Below are positions 34,603 through 44,374 of a stretch of DNA of 64,000 nucleotides, in pieces. The stretch is from Butyricimonas muris. Lineage in GTDB: Bacteria; Bacteroidota; Bacteroidia; Bacteroidales; Marinifilaceae. The notes below the pieces were generated by a model. The model made no database searches. It was not told the DNA's origin and saw only the letters and a program-made list of their open reading frames with translations. The stretch's first letter is position 1. Each line of letters opens with the position of its first letter. The DNA lies in NCBI RefSeq assembly GCF_046365375.1, contig NZ_JBKEIT010000006.1, forward strand, positions 248,001-312,000. Direction: 5' to 3'. Both the position numbers and the translations under genes were made by a program.

Positions 34603-36141
34603 ATGAAAATCAATGGTAAGATAAGGTTTAAAATGGTGGCTCTGGTTGGGCTCGTGTTGCTTTTTATGACTCCTGTCGGTTTGGTCGCCCAACAAAAAGT
34701 GTCAGACGTGCGAGTGGTGGTGCGTGACGTGCGGCAGGAGCGTGACAGTATACGTGTTGTGCTTGATATTGAGGCTATCGGGGTTTCTGTCCCTGCCCGA
34801 GGTCAGATGTACCTTTTCCCGGTGATTCGTTCCGGGATGAACGAGAGGAAGCTGCTGCCTGTCGTTATCAGCGGCAGGATTCAACAGGCGGTGGTGAACA
34901 GGATTGAAAGGCTTTCGGGGCGTGTCGAACCCGTGTACGCGTCTTTCTCCGCGAGGGGGCAAAAGCTTTTTCACGAGAGGATAAGTTACAGCGCGACGGT
35001 TCCTCTCGAAAGTTGGATGAAGGACGCGAATGTTGCCATGGCACAGGAACGGCGCAATTGCAGGGGTGAATTTCATCACCTTTCCATGGAGGTTATCGCT
35101 GATAGAATCCGTTTCGCGGAAAAGCCGACACGTGTAATTTACGAGCTTCCCGTGGAACTTCCCGTTCCGCCGCGGGAGGAGATAAAGATCAGAACGGAGT
35201 CCGGCGAGGCACAGATTATCTATACGGTAGGCAACGCGGAGATTAAACCTATGTTAGCCAATAACCGGAACGAGTTGGATAAGATTCGGCAGAGTATTGA
35301 AAAGGTGAGAAAAGTACAAGGAGTGAAAATTAACTCCATTACGATTTCTTCTTACGCGTCACCGGAGGGGACGTGGGAGTATAACCTTAAACTGTCGGAG
35401 CGGCGGGCGGCTTCGCTCACGGGGTGGCTTCGCGGGAATTACGACCTCGCGGGAATCGCTCTTTCTTCGCGAGGTTACGGGGAGGATTGGGAAGGACTTG
35501 AAAAATTGGTTCGGGAAGATCCGGTTATGCCCGAGGGCGAAAAAGGACGAGTGCTCGAAATTATCGGGAATACGGATGTATTTGACGGGCGCGAGAGGCT
35601 GTTGATGCAGTATAATGAAGGACGGACTTATCGTTATATGCTTGCCAACCTTTTTCCCATGCTTCGCCGGAGTGCCTATCGGATTACTTTCACGGTTCCC
35701 GAATACTCGATCGAAACCATAAAGGAAGTGTTTAAATCTTACCCGAGTATGTTGTCTTTGTACGAGTTTTACCTGCTTGCCAATCAATATGAACCCGGTA
35801 GCACTCAATTCAAGGAGGTTATCGTGCAGGCGGCAAGGATATTCCCGGAGGAAAAAAGCAGCCGCATCACGATGGGCGTGTTTAGTTACTTGTCAAATGA
35901 TGTGTCGGCGGCGTTGAAGTTCTTGCAGGGACTGGAGGATGAGCCCGAAGCATGGATTTATTTCTCCGCGTTCCACGCCCGCAATAATGAGTTGGACAAA
36001 GCGGAATATTACGCGAAGAAGGCGGTGGCTGCCGGTAATACGGATGCGGTGGGACATCTTAGATTGATTGAACGATACAAGGCAGATGAAAATGTTTATC
36101 AGGAGAAATTGAAAGATTGGGAAATGTATGGAATGGATTGA
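34603..36141 (+). CDS. DUF3868 protein with OmpA-like domain
   Basis: A 512-residue exported protein (signal peptide to about VAQQ at 30). Residues ~30-180 are the DUF3868 beta domain (DSIRVVLDIEAIGVSVPARG). Residues ~205-320 form an OmpA-C-like peptidoglycan-binding domain (INSITISSYASPEGTW and NLKLSERRAASLTGWL). The C-terminal ~130 residues are helical and TPR-like (FLQGLEDEPEAWIYFSAFHA, ELDKAEYYAKKAVAAGN). Found with DUF3575 at the head of fimbrial operons; likely anchors the assembly machinery to the cell wall. Spacing of 8 bases from DUF3575 and 49 to the next gene. Confidence 0.85.
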   Translation: MKINGKIRFKMVALVGLVLLFMTPVGLVAQQKVSDVRVVVRDVRQERDSIRVVLDIEAIGVSVPARGQMYLFPVIRSGMNERKLLPVVISGRIQQAVVNRIERLSGRVEPVYASFSARGQKLFHERISYSATVPLESWMKDANVAMAQERRNCRGEFHHLSMEVIADRIRFAEKPTRVIYELPVELPVPPREEIKIRTESGEAQIIYTVGNAEIKPMLANNRNELDKIRQSIEKVRKVQGVKINSITISSYASPEGTWEYNLKLSERRAASLTGWLRGNYDLAGIALSSRGYGEDWEGLEKLVREDPVMPEGEKGRVLEIIGNTDVFDGRERLLMQYNEGRTYRYMLANLFPMLRRSAYRITFTVPEYSIETIKEVFKSYPSMLSLYEFYLLANQYEPGSTQFKEVIVQAARIFPEEKSSRITMGVFSYLSNDVSAALKFLQGLEDEPEAWIYFSAFHARNNELDKAEYYAKKAVAAGNTDAVGHLRLIERYKADENVYQEKLKDWEMYGMD

Positions 36142-36190
36142 TTCCACGATGATTGAAAATATAATTATTGTCCATTAAAAACACGATTAA

Positions 36191-37774
36191 ATGAAGATGA
36201 AAATGATTTTAATGTCAATGTTGGCGATAGCGGCATTGACCGGTTGCAGTAAAAGTGACAGTGATAATGATCCGCCGGAAACGAATGAAGCGGATGTTGC
36301 TTATCTTTCCATTAAAATTGCAACGCAAAACACATCAGCCCGTTCTTCGGGTGAGGAAAGCGGAACGAACGAGAGTGACTTGAAAAACCTTTATCTGTTG
36401 TTCTTCGATAAGGCGGAAAATATAGTGGGAATCCCGGGTACGACGGATTACCTCGTGAAGATTCCGAATGCTTCTTCAAGTCCGTCAGCCGTCAAGGTAT
36501 CCGCGGCGGCGACCAAACTTCTGGTGATAGCCAATCCCGGCGACAAACTGGAGGGAATGTTGAACGATATTAATGTAACGACGACTTTTAGCACGGTTAA
36601 CACGGCAATCAAAGGGGCTACCCGAGAGGAGATCACGGATGTGGTTCTACCTATTACCAAAGGTTTTACCATGATTAATAGTGGCGATGAAACGGGGAAA
36701 TCCGCCGGGGATAAGATTTCCGATCCTTTGATTGACATCAGCGGTAAAATTCAGAAAGTGACGAAGGATGTGGATGACGATGAGGCAAAGGAGGCTGCCG
36801 AGAAAACAGGTAACAGGGTGCAGGTGAAGATTGAACGTCTGGCTTCCAAGTTGGAACTCAGTCTTAAAGGTAGTATAGAGGTCAAACCTGACGGGGCAAC
36901 ATTTGTCTTCGGTAACTGGACTTTGGATGCCGTGAACAGTACGTTCTATCCTTTCGCGGAGAAAACGCTACTCTCGGTTACTCATTCGAGTGGTGGAAGT
37001 TATACCAGTAATTTCTACACGGTTGACCCGAATTACACGAATGATGCAGGTGTCGTGAATGCCACGGTAAATCGTAGTACTTACGCTCCGGTATTGGTGT
37101 CGCCGTACACGTGGATGGCTGCCGCGGATAAAACTTATTGTATCGAGAATACGATGTCTGCCGCCGAACAGAAGTTCGAGAATGCCACCCGTCTGGTGAT
37201 TAAAGGCACGTATTATCCCCCGGGACGTGCCAGTGGGGGCGACTGGTTTAATTTTGCCGGGAGTAATTTCACTGATTTCGCGGCATTGCAAGCTGCTTAC
37301 AATGCTGCCGATGCCGGATCGAATTTAAAGGCTGCCTGCGAGAAAATGTACACTAAAATAAAGGAGTACGCGGATGCGCACAGCGAGGTGACTCTTACCG
37401 GTACGTCGTTCGCCACTCTTTTGGAAACGGATTTGTCACAAATCCCGAATGGCGGAGAGGTTATCAAGGACGGTAAGAATCCTGTTATCCGTTGGTACCA
37501 GAACGGGCTTTGTTATTACTATTACGAGATACGTCATGATAATGAAACAACGCAGGAGATGGCTTTTGCCAAATACGGCGTCGTTCGTAACAACTGGTAT
37601 AAATTGACCTTGGGTTCCGTGAAAGGTCCGGGAACTCCTTGGTATCCGGATATTGACAACCCGGGACCCGGTGATCCGGACCCGAAAGATCCGATTGACG
37701 GGACGGTAGGATATATCGGTATCACGGTTGAGGTAGCACCGTGGATTGTTTGGGAAAACGAAATAGGGATTTAG
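36191..37774 (+). CDS. Mfa1-like fimbrial major subunit (type V pilin)
   Basis: A 527-residue lipoprotein precursor with lipobox LTGC (C19). The N-terminal beta domain includes the DLKNLYLLFFDKAENIVG motif typical of FimA/Mfa1-like subunits, followed by VSAAATKLLVIANPGD; the C-terminal part has NNWYKLTLGSVKGPGTPW, the Mfa1 signature near 462-480, and ends WIVWENEIGI. Arg51 (SARSS) is where a trypsin-like protease could release the mature subunit, as gingipains do for P. gingivalis Mfa1. Mature subunits polymerise by strand exchange into the fimbrial shaft. Possibly several stalk variants exist; this is the only full-length major-type subunit in the window. Confidence 0.88.
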   Translation: MKMKMILMSMLAIAALTGCSKSDSDNDPPETNEADVAYLSIKIATQNTSARSSGEESGTNESDLKNLYLLFFDKAENIVGIPGTTDYLVKIPNASSSPSAVKVSAAATKLLVIANPGDKLEGMLNDINVTTTFSTVNTAIKGATREEITDVVLPITKGFTMINSGDETGKSAGDKISDPLIDISGKIQKVTKDVDDDEAKEAAEKTGNRVQVKIERLASKLELSLKGSIEVKPDGATFVFGNWTLDAVNSTFYPFAEKTLLSVTHSSGGSYTSNFYTVDPNYTNDAGVVNATVNRSTYAPVLVSPYTWMAAADKTYCIENTMSAAEQKFENATRLVIKGTYYPPGRASGGDWFNFAGSNFTDFAALQAAYNAADAGSNLKAACEKMYTKIKEYADAHSEVTLTGTSFATLLETDLSQIPNGGEVIKDGKNPVIRWYQNGLCYYYYEIRHDNETTQEMAFAKYGVVRNNWYKLTLGSVKGPGTPWYPDIDNPGPGDPDPKDPIDGTVGYIGITVEVAPWIVWENEIGI

Positions 37775-37904
37775 GGATTTTTTGATTTGGTGATTTAGTG
37801 ATTGACGATTCGGTGATTCATGAAGCGTGGCTTGTGTGGTTGGAAGCATTTCTGTGCCGCCTTCGTGAAGTCCCGAACGGTTGGCATGATTAAATCTATA
37901 ATGA

Positions 37905-38930
37905 ATGAATGGTATGAACGTGAATAATGTACATCGAAACAGGTTCCGGTTGCTTCCGGTCGTTATCCTGTCGCTTTTCTTCGTGTCGTGCGAGAGTATC
38001 AAGGACGATATGGATGATTGCGGGATATATCTGGAATTTGTCTACGATTACAATATGGAGTATGTTGACTCTTTCGAACTGCAAGTGGAGACGGTCGATG
38101 TATTCGTGTTTGACGGGAAAGGGCTGTATCTTTTCAACAGACACGTCGGGCGTAAGGAACTTGTCGGGGGAAAACGGATGTTTTTCGGGAATGATTTCCG
38201 TCCGGGAGAATACAAGATACTGACGATAGGAGGGTTGACAGGGCATTTTAAGGTTGCCGACAAGGACGGTAATTCTTTATCCCCCGGGCAGACTATGCTG
38301 GAAGATGTCCGGATAACGCTGAACCGGACGTCCGGGACGGTATCTCACGGATTCTCGCCTTTATGGGTGGGACAGACCATTGATATTCAGAATAAGTCCG
38401 ATTTGTCGGTGTTTCCGGTGCATCTTGTCAAGAATACCAATCGTTTTACGTTGTTGCTGGATAAATCGGAAAAATATGCCGGAGCAAGAAGTGGGGCGGC
38501 AGCGTATACTTTTGAAATAGAAACCCCGGAAGGGGCGGTGTACGGTCATGATAATATGCCAAGGCTAAGGGAAAACGTGAGGTATATTCCATACGAACTG
38601 ACAACGGGGAGCGAGCCGGGAGTGTTGTCCGCGGGACGTCTTAACACGGTCAGGCTGGTGTACGGTGAAGATTATAATTATAAACTTACCGTGCGTGATG
38701 CGCGAAGCGGAAGCGTGTTGTGGGATTACGATCTGATGTCTTTACTGGAAGAGATAAAACCCGCGAAAGGGTTGGACGGTAATGACTTGTCCATGCAGGA
38801 ATTTCTCGACCGCCAGAGCGAATGGCATCTGGTGCTTCTGTATAAAGAGGGAAGTGAACCCGATGGTTTTGTTGCCGTGGGAATCAAGATCAATAACTGG
38901 ATAATATGGTTTAATGATATAGGTGTCTGA
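37905..38930 (+). CDS. FimB/Mfa2-like fimbrial anchor subunit
   Basis: A 341-residue lipoprotein; lipobox FVSC gives C29. Family features: DCGIYLEFVYDYNMEYVDSF near 38-57 and VDVFVFDGKGLYLF just after. It ends NNWIIWFNDIGV, closely matching the C-terminus of the Mfa1-like subunit. Unlike the stalk and accessory subunits it has no Arg in the expected cleavage segment after the lipobox, fitting a member that stays lipid-anchored and terminates the fimbria, as Mfa2 and FimB do. ATG at 37905; the gap to the previous gene holds repeated GTGATT-like units but no gene. Confidence 0.85.
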   Translation: MNGMNVNNVHRNRFRLLPVVILSLFFVSCESIKDDMDDCGIYLEFVYDYNMEYVDSFELQVETVDVFVFDGKGLYLFNRHVGRKELVGGKRMFFGNDFRPGEYKILTIGGLTGHFKVADKDGNSLSPGQTMLEDVRITLNRTSGTVSHGFSPLWVGQTIDIQNKSDLSVFPVHLVKNTNRFTLLLDKSEKYAGARSGAAAYTFEIETPEGAVYGHDNMPRLRENVRYIPYELTTGSEPGVLSAGRLNTVRLVYGEDYNYKLTVRDARSGSVLWDYDLMSLLEEIKPAKGLDGNDLSMQEFLDRQSEWHLVLLYKEGSEPDGFVAVGIKINNWIIWFNDIGV

Positions 38931-38948
38931 TTTTATATTGAAGTGTTT

Positions 38949-40358
38949 ATGAAAAATAATATCTTACATATTGTCTTTACGCTGGTTTTTCTCGTTTCCT
39001 GTATCTCGGAACGCTCGGAAAAGAATGAGGGTATGGCGGGCGGTACGCGGGGAATGATGTCGATAGAGGTTCTTGTGGATGGAGCTGACGAACATGATTA
39101 CGTTCATACAGCCCGTTTTATCACGTTCGATGACGCTTCGGTTTTCCCTGTTGTCGATATCAACGAGGTCGTTGCTTTTGACACGAAAGAGCAGGATGCC
39201 AAGAAGTTCGGTACGACGTTGGAAGTCAGTTCGAACCCGGATAAAATGCTTGTCGTGGTCGTGAATGAGCCGGGGACGATGACTGCCGCGCTGGAAGCGG
39301 TGACATTCCCGTCCGAGTTGGAGGATTTGATTTTTCAGATGGGGGACGCGTTTAATTTTAACCACACGCTCCCTGCTTCTTCGGGGCTTCCGATGACCGG
39401 GGTAAAACGGAAAATTACAGTAACCGAGGGGAACACGACACGGGAAAAGATCAATTTAGAACGGGGGGTGGCACGGGTAGAGCTTTGGTTGAAAAAAGAG
39501 GATGCCGTTGCTTTTGCCCGACTGACCAATTCTTTCCGGGTGCTGTTGGAGAAGACCTACACGGGAGGATATCTGGTGGCAGGGACAGAGGCAGACGGCA
39601 CTCGTTTTCAAACGGGTGCGGAAGTGGAAAATAATTTCGGGCGGATGTTGATTCCTGCCAGTGATTACGACTATGTCGGTTGGACTTACGGGGGAAGTAA
39701 TTCTTTGGAGTTGGATGATACCAAGCAATTGATATGCGCGTTTTACACTCCCGAGAGAACCTGCTCTGCCCCGGGAGATGTTGATAAGCTGGTATTGGAT
39801 ATCATAGGATTAAGTACTCCCGACGGGTTGAGGGATACCCGCACGATCTTGTCGGAATTTTCCCCGGAAGGAGGGGGGAATGTGCAAGCACTCACGGAGA
39901 TCAGGCGTAATAACGTGTACCGTATCGTGGGTGTCGTGAAGGAGAAAACCGTGCAGTTCGAGCATACCGTCATTCCGTGGTCGGACGCGGGACAGGGTAT
40001 TATTATTGATCCCCAGTACTTTTTGCGGGTAAGTCGGGATAATCTTTATATCAGTAATGACGGGAAGTCGGTTATAATTACAACCGAGACCAATTACGAC
40101 AGGACTGACCGCGGGTTCCCGAAAGGGATACAACTGGGAACGGTAAGTTATTACGATAAAAATGGTAATCTACTGGCACCTTCTCACGTTCAGAGTGATT
40201 GGTTGCAAGTCGCGATGTCGGAAGTTGCCGGAAGTTTGTTGCAAAAGTTGACATTTACGGTTTCCGGGAATCTAAGTAGTGTTGATATAGGATGTTATGC
40301 CGTTGTAGAAGTCAAGGCGGGAAATCTGACCAAGGAGGTACGGGTAACTCGTTCATAG
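38949..40358 (+). CDS. Fimbrial accessory subunit (FimC/Mfa3-like)
   Basis: A 469-residue lipoprotein precursor (C18 in LVSC). Arg34 in GGTRGMM is a candidate maturation cleavage site in the same place as in the other subunits. Two beta domains follow; EVSSNPDKMLVVVVNEPG near 95 and VARVELWLKKEDA near 180 resemble the N-terminal domain of FimA-superfamily proteins, and EIRRNNVYRIVGVVKEK near 318 matches the subunit segment that contains RNxxYRI. It would be a minor tip or adaptor component. The ATG at 38949 is preferred to an in-frame GTG at 38943. Confidence 0.7.
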   Translation: MKNNILHIVFTLVFLVSCISERSEKNEGMAGGTRGMMSIEVLVDGADEHDYVHTARFITFDDASVFPVVDINEVVAFDTKEQDAKKFGTTLEVSSNPDKMLVVVVNEPGTMTAALEAVTFPSELEDLIFQMGDAFNFNHTLPASSGLPMTGVKRKITVTEGNTTREKINLERGVARVELWLKKEDAVAFARLTNSFRVLLEKTYTGGYLVAGTEADGTRFQTGAEVENNFGRMLIPASDYDYVGWTYGGSNSLELDDTKQLICAFYTPERTCSAPGDVDKLVLDIIGLSTPDGLRDTRTILSEFSPEGGGNVQALTEIRRNNVYRIVGVVKEKTVQFEHTVIPWSDAGQGIIIDPQYFLRVSRDNLYISNDGKSVIITTETNYDRTDRGFPKGIQLGTVSYYDKNGNLLAPSHVQSDWLQVAMSEVAGSLLQKLTFTVSGNLSSVDIGCYAVVEVKAGNLTKEVRVTRS

Positions 40359-40377
40359 TATAATAAATATGTGTTAA

Positions 40378-42690
40378 ATGAAGCGATTTAAAGTATTATC
40401 GAAACTGTTTTACCCGGCTGTTTTATTACTGCTTGGTATGGCGGGGTGTGTACCGGAGAAACTGGATGCACCTGCCGGAGTATCGGGTGAGGTGGTGGCC
40501 ATGGAAATGATTATTCCGGGTTTTGATGTGCCTGTAACCCGCTCGATAGAAGGTTCCAAGGGGGAGGCCGCGGTGCAGACGATAGACGTTTTGATTTTCG
40601 ATCAATCGACTCCTGCCGCGAAATTGCTCCAAAGTATCAAAGTGAGTAATTTTACACAGGAACCGTCGGGTTCGGATTACAAGATAAAGTATAATCTGGC
40701 ATTACCGAAAGACGAGAATGCTGCTTTGATCGTAATTGTCACGAACGCTTCGGACGAGGTGGATAAGGCATTGACAGATTATCCGGTCAATTCGGAAAAA
40801 CAAGACGTGTTAGGAGCGTTGAAATTTACCACGCGACCGGATGCCGACGGTTCCTATAAATGGAATGTATCGACACCGGGTTATACCCCGATACCGATGT
40901 ACGGGGAAGTCCCCGTCGACGGGATTGCACCGGGAAAGACAGTCAGCATATCATTGACTCGTATGCTTGCCCGTATTGACGTCGAGAACGAGGTTAAGGG
41001 GAGCATTTTCAGACTTGAGGAAATACACGTGGTGAATTACAATACTTCGGGTTATATTGCCCCGGCGTGGAACGCATCCAACGGTAATATCATAGCGGAT
41101 TATTACACGAATAATAATAATCCTATGGTGCCGAGTCCGGCGGGTAAGCAGTCCGGAACCTTGGATGACGCGATGATGTATGAATATAAGCAGGTTGGCG
41201 ATGTTGCCGGACCTTTGTTGGCGGGAGAGATCTACGCCTATGAAGCCGCGAGGAACTCGGAAGCCGATCAAGTGAACGGAACTTGTCTGATTATCAAAGG
41301 AAAGTATTTTGGGAAGGATTACTATTATCGCGTTGATTTCACTCGTGAGTCGGCGGCGTCTACTGCCGCGGACTATATGCCCCTGTACCGCAACTACAAG
41401 TATATTGTCACGATAACGGCGGCAGAGGGAATCGGCTACGAATCATTCGATCAGGCGCTTCGCTCGAAAAGTGTGTTGTCAAATCTGAAAACTTCTATTC
41501 TGGTCGTGGATATGTCCGGGATAAAGCACATTGTTTATGACGGACAGTTCTTTATGGGGGTGGAAACACGGGTAATTGATATGCCGTACGGCGTGAGCAG
41601 GCAATTGAAACACCGGGTGAGTTCCGATTATCACGGGGATTGGAATGCTGTCGTGCTGGAACCGAACGCGCACACGTGGCTCCGGCTTGCCGACAATAAG
41701 CCCTCGACGAATGGGGCTGACATTAACCAGACAGGGGTGGAAATCAATGTTACGGCGATTACCCCGCCGGGTAATCCCGAGGATTACGTGAGCGGTAAAA
41801 TCGTGTTTACTGCCGGGAGGCTTATCGACACGCTGACGGTCCGGAGAGTTCCGGTCGCCGAATTGTTTGCCCGTAGTAACGTGGTTCTAAGTTCCGGGGT
41901 ATTGACTTTTGCCATTACGGAACAGGATAACCGGACGATTCCGGCTTGGTCGCAGGGGCTGTTTTTTAAATGGGGATCGCTTGTCGCACTGGCACCGGGA
42001 GGGAATCCTTATGATCCGACGGTACAAGTCGTGTATGCCCCGTCGGGGTTGAATCCGTCAGACTGGAAAGGCGGGCTTGGCGGTTGGGATAAAATACCGT
42101 ACGGTCACCCGAATTTCGGCTTTACCTCGTCTTCCGCGGCGGATGATTCTTTTAAAGAGTTTTTTAATAACACGGGTTTCGACGAGGCAACGGGCATAGG
42201 GGATATATGTCGTTATATTTCCAGTGGAAAGGATGGAAAAGGTTGGGTGGAAGGAAAATGGCGTATGCCTACTTCTGCCGAATTAGAAGCATTGTATAAT
42301 GAAACGGGGGTAAAAACAGCGAATAGAGGTAGTTTTAAAGATGTCACGTTAAACTTGAACGCCAATTCCGGTAGTTATTTGAATGGATCGTTTGATCCGG
42401 AAAGTGGTTGGTTTCTGGGGGCGAACGTGTCGGCTTCTACTTCAACGCCTGCCAACGCGGGGACACCGCCTGCCGGAACTGTTTTTCTGCCTGCCGCGGG
42501 ACACCGCTATCCCAACGGGGACGGTAACGTGGTACAAGTCGGGGCTTACGGGTATTATTGGTCGGCGACGCCTTACACGATTAATAGCCGGTACACGGTG
42601 AACGATCTTTTCATGGAAAAAGACGGGATGCTGTTTTACGATGCCGACTTGTCGTATGCTTTTCCGATTCGTTGTATCAGAGATTATTGA
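40378..42690 (+). CDS. Large fimbrial accessory subunit with C-type-lectin-like (DUF1566/FISUMP-like) C-terminal domain
   Basis: A 770-residue lipoprotein precursor (C24 in MAGC), with Arg55 in VTRSIEG as a candidate cleavage site. Residues ~40-370 resemble FimA-superfamily subunits (QTIDVLIFDQSTPAAKLLQS, ARIDVENEVKGSIFRLEEI, MPLYRNYKYIVTI). Residues ~375-500 are beta-rich. The end (about 530-770) is like the FISUMP/DUF1566 fold: KWRMPTSAELEALYNETG, VFLPAAGHRYPNG, GYYWSATPY and the terminal PIRCIRDY. This domain is related to the C-type lectin fold and is common on surface proteins. It is probably a tip subunit that contacts the target. Confidence 0.7.
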   Translation: MKRFKVLSKLFYPAVLLLLGMAGCVPEKLDAPAGVSGEVVAMEMIIPGFDVPVTRSIEGSKGEAAVQTIDVLIFDQSTPAAKLLQSIKVSNFTQEPSGSDYKIKYNLALPKDENAALIVIVTNASDEVDKALTDYPVNSEKQDVLGALKFTTRPDADGSYKWNVSTPGYTPIPMYGEVPVDGIAPGKTVSISLTRMLARIDVENEVKGSIFRLEEIHVVNYNTSGYIAPAWNASNGNIIADYYTNNNNPMVPSPAGKQSGTLDDAMMYEYKQVGDVAGPLLAGEIYAYEAARNSEADQVNGTCLIIKGKYFGKDYYYRVDFTRESAASTAADYMPLYRNYKYIVTITAAEGIGYESFDQALRSKSVLSNLKTSILVVDMSGIKHIVYDGQFFMGVETRVIDMPYGVSRQLKHRVSSDYHGDWNAVVLEPNAHTWLRLADNKPSTNGADINQTGVEINVTAITPPGNPEDYVSGKIVFTAGRLIDTLTVRRVPVAELFARSNVVLSSGVLTFAITEQDNRTIPAWSQGLFFKWGSLVALAPGGNPYDPTVQVVYAPSGLNPSDWKGGLGGWDKIPYGHPNFGFTSSSAADDSFKEFFNNTGFDEATGIGDICRYISSGKDGKGWVEGKWRMPTSAELEALYNETGVKTANRGSFKDVTLNLNANSGSYLNGSFDPESGWFLGANVSASTSTPANAGTPPAGTVFLPAAGHRYPNGDGNVVQVGAYGYYWSATPYTINSRYTVNDLFMEKDGMLFYDADLSYAFPIRCIRDY

Positions 42691-42708
42691 TGGATAAATA
42701 TATATGAT

Positions 42709-44373
42709 ATGGAAACACCGAAGTATATGATGAAAAAGATATTCTTTCTTTTGTTGGTATTGTTGGGAATGAGGGACGGTGTATCGGCACAATCCTCTCA
42801 TCTTATGCCTTTTTTCCGGTCGTTTTTGGACGGGGATATGGAGAATGTGAAACTTTTTGAGCCGAATCAGATCGAAGCCTCGGGAAGAAAAGCCGATAAC
42901 ACGTACAAGAGAGCAAATCAGGCGAAGCCGGTGAAAAACTTGGGATTGCGACTCACGCAAGGAAAAGAAGAGGTCGGGGCTTTTTATTTGCCCGATTATA
43001 TTTTCTCCACGAAAGACGGTTTACTGATTGAGTTCGAGTATATCATGATGTACACGAATCCGTCGGAAAAGGGTTTGACGGACGGTATTTGTATGTTTCT
43101 TGTCGATGCGACTACCAATCAATATATTGGGGATAATCTGAAATACGGAGCGGAGGGGGCGGGGTTTGGTTATACTCACAGGTCGTCGGTTCACCAGAGC
43201 ATAAGTAAGGGGGTATTGCCGATAACCGGCATGAAAGGCGGGTATCTCGCCGTGGCGTTGGATCAGGGTAATTTTAAGAATTGGCGTATGGAAGACTACG
43301 AGATGAGAAACGGGATTCCTTATGATGATAATTTGACTACAATAGCTAATGCGCAGCTTCTAAAATATAACACCAGAAGTAATGTAACCATTCGGGGGGC
43401 TGCCGGTCGAGGAAAAAAAACGATAACAACTCAACAGAATACGCATGAAATACCGGAAGGCAGTTGGGGATTTCCGGTACTTATCACCCGGCACACGGGA
43501 TGGAGTATTACCGGAGGGCTTGAAGATGAACATTCGAACGGATTGAGAAATGAAGCCGGATTCGAGTTGAACACGACGAGCGGGCAGTATGAACGGCATG
43601 TTGCTCCCCGGATTGATAAACCGTTCAATATTTCAGGCGGAGGTGTGTTTTCCCATTCGGATGAAAGTACATACCGAAAGGCTATTATCGCGTTGGAACC
43701 CAATGATAACGGGGGTGGTTTTAAGATCACGGTGACGATACAACACGGAACAGAAAAGACGATCGTGATAGAGAATTACACGTATCCGTCTTCTTTGAGT
43801 TATGCTGAAAATAGTTTGCCAATCCGGATTGCGGGCGGAAGTCCGCCTAAACCGATATGGTATACCAACCCACCGGTAACAAACCTTACCCTGACTACGC
43901 CACAGAGATTATGTATCGGGTTTATGGCATCGACCGGACAACTTACGGCGCATACCAATATTATCAAGAATTTGCGTATTACTCCTCTCTACGGGGCACG
44001 CGCGGAAGATGATATTTACGAGCATCGTCGAGGACCTGCCACCGTGAGGCCATTGGATAATGACGTGACGTACAGGGGTGAAGGCAGTACTCCGAATGCC
44101 GGAAAAGATAATCTGAACCCGAGGAGTTTCAGAATATGGAAAAATGATAAGGAATGTCTTGGGAGTGAGGTATTCGTGTACGAAGCTCTTAACGAGGGCA
44201 AATGGGTATATAATCCGGATCTGGCTGAAATGATGTTTTTTCCGGTCAAGGGTTTCAAGGGCGAGGCCTCGATCATGTATGACGTTAAGGGAAAGTACGC
44301 GCCTTATGACGATGAGTTGTTTCGTTCTTCTTTGGCGAAAATCGTGATTAATATAGATGATAATCAACCTTGA
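42709..44373 (+). CDS. Exported lectin-like adhesin candidate at the end of the fimbrial cluster
   Basis: A 554-residue protein with a signal peptide ending near VSAQ; the start may be ATG 42709 or 42727. Residues ~50-360 resemble the L-type (legume-lectin-like) beta-sandwich: GLTDGICMFLVDATTNQ near 122, GAGFGYTHRS, and GMKGGYLAVALDQGNF near 174-190, which fit the metal and sugar-binding core of that fold. Residues ~450-554 match a Tandem-95/cadherin-like Ig domain (RPLDNDVTY, KWVYNPDLAEMMFFPVKGFKG). It has no lipobox and no FimA-superfamily signature. Its place after the fimbrial subunits suggests a secreted or fimbria-attached adhesin. Binding to sugar is inference. Confidence 0.55.
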   Translation: METPKYMMKKIFFLLLVLLGMRDGVSAQSSHLMPFFRSFLDGDMENVKLFEPNQIEASGRKADNTYKRANQAKPVKNLGLRLTQGKEEVGAFYLPDYIFSTKDGLLIEFEYIMMYTNPSEKGLTDGICMFLVDATTNQYIGDNLKYGAEGAGFGYTHRSSVHQSISKGVLPITGMKGGYLAVALDQGNFKNWRMEDYEMRNGIPYDDNLTTIANAQLLKYNTRSNVTIRGAAGRGKKTITTQQNTHEIPEGSWGFPVLITRHTGWSITGGLEDEHSNGLRNEAGFELNTTSGQYERHVAPRIDKPFNISGGGVFSHSDESTYRKAIIALEPNDNGGGFKITVTIQHGTEKTIVIENYTYPSSLSYAENSLPIRIAGGSPPKPIWYTNPPVTNLTLTTPQRLCIGFMASTGQLTAHTNIIKNLRITPLYGARAEDDIYEHRRGPATVRPLDNDVTYRGEGSTPNAGKDNLNPRSFRIWKNDKECLGSEVFVYEALNEGKWVYNPDLAEMMFFPVKGFKGEASIMYDVKGKYAPYDDELFRSSLAKIVINIDDNQP

Positions 44374-44374
44374 G

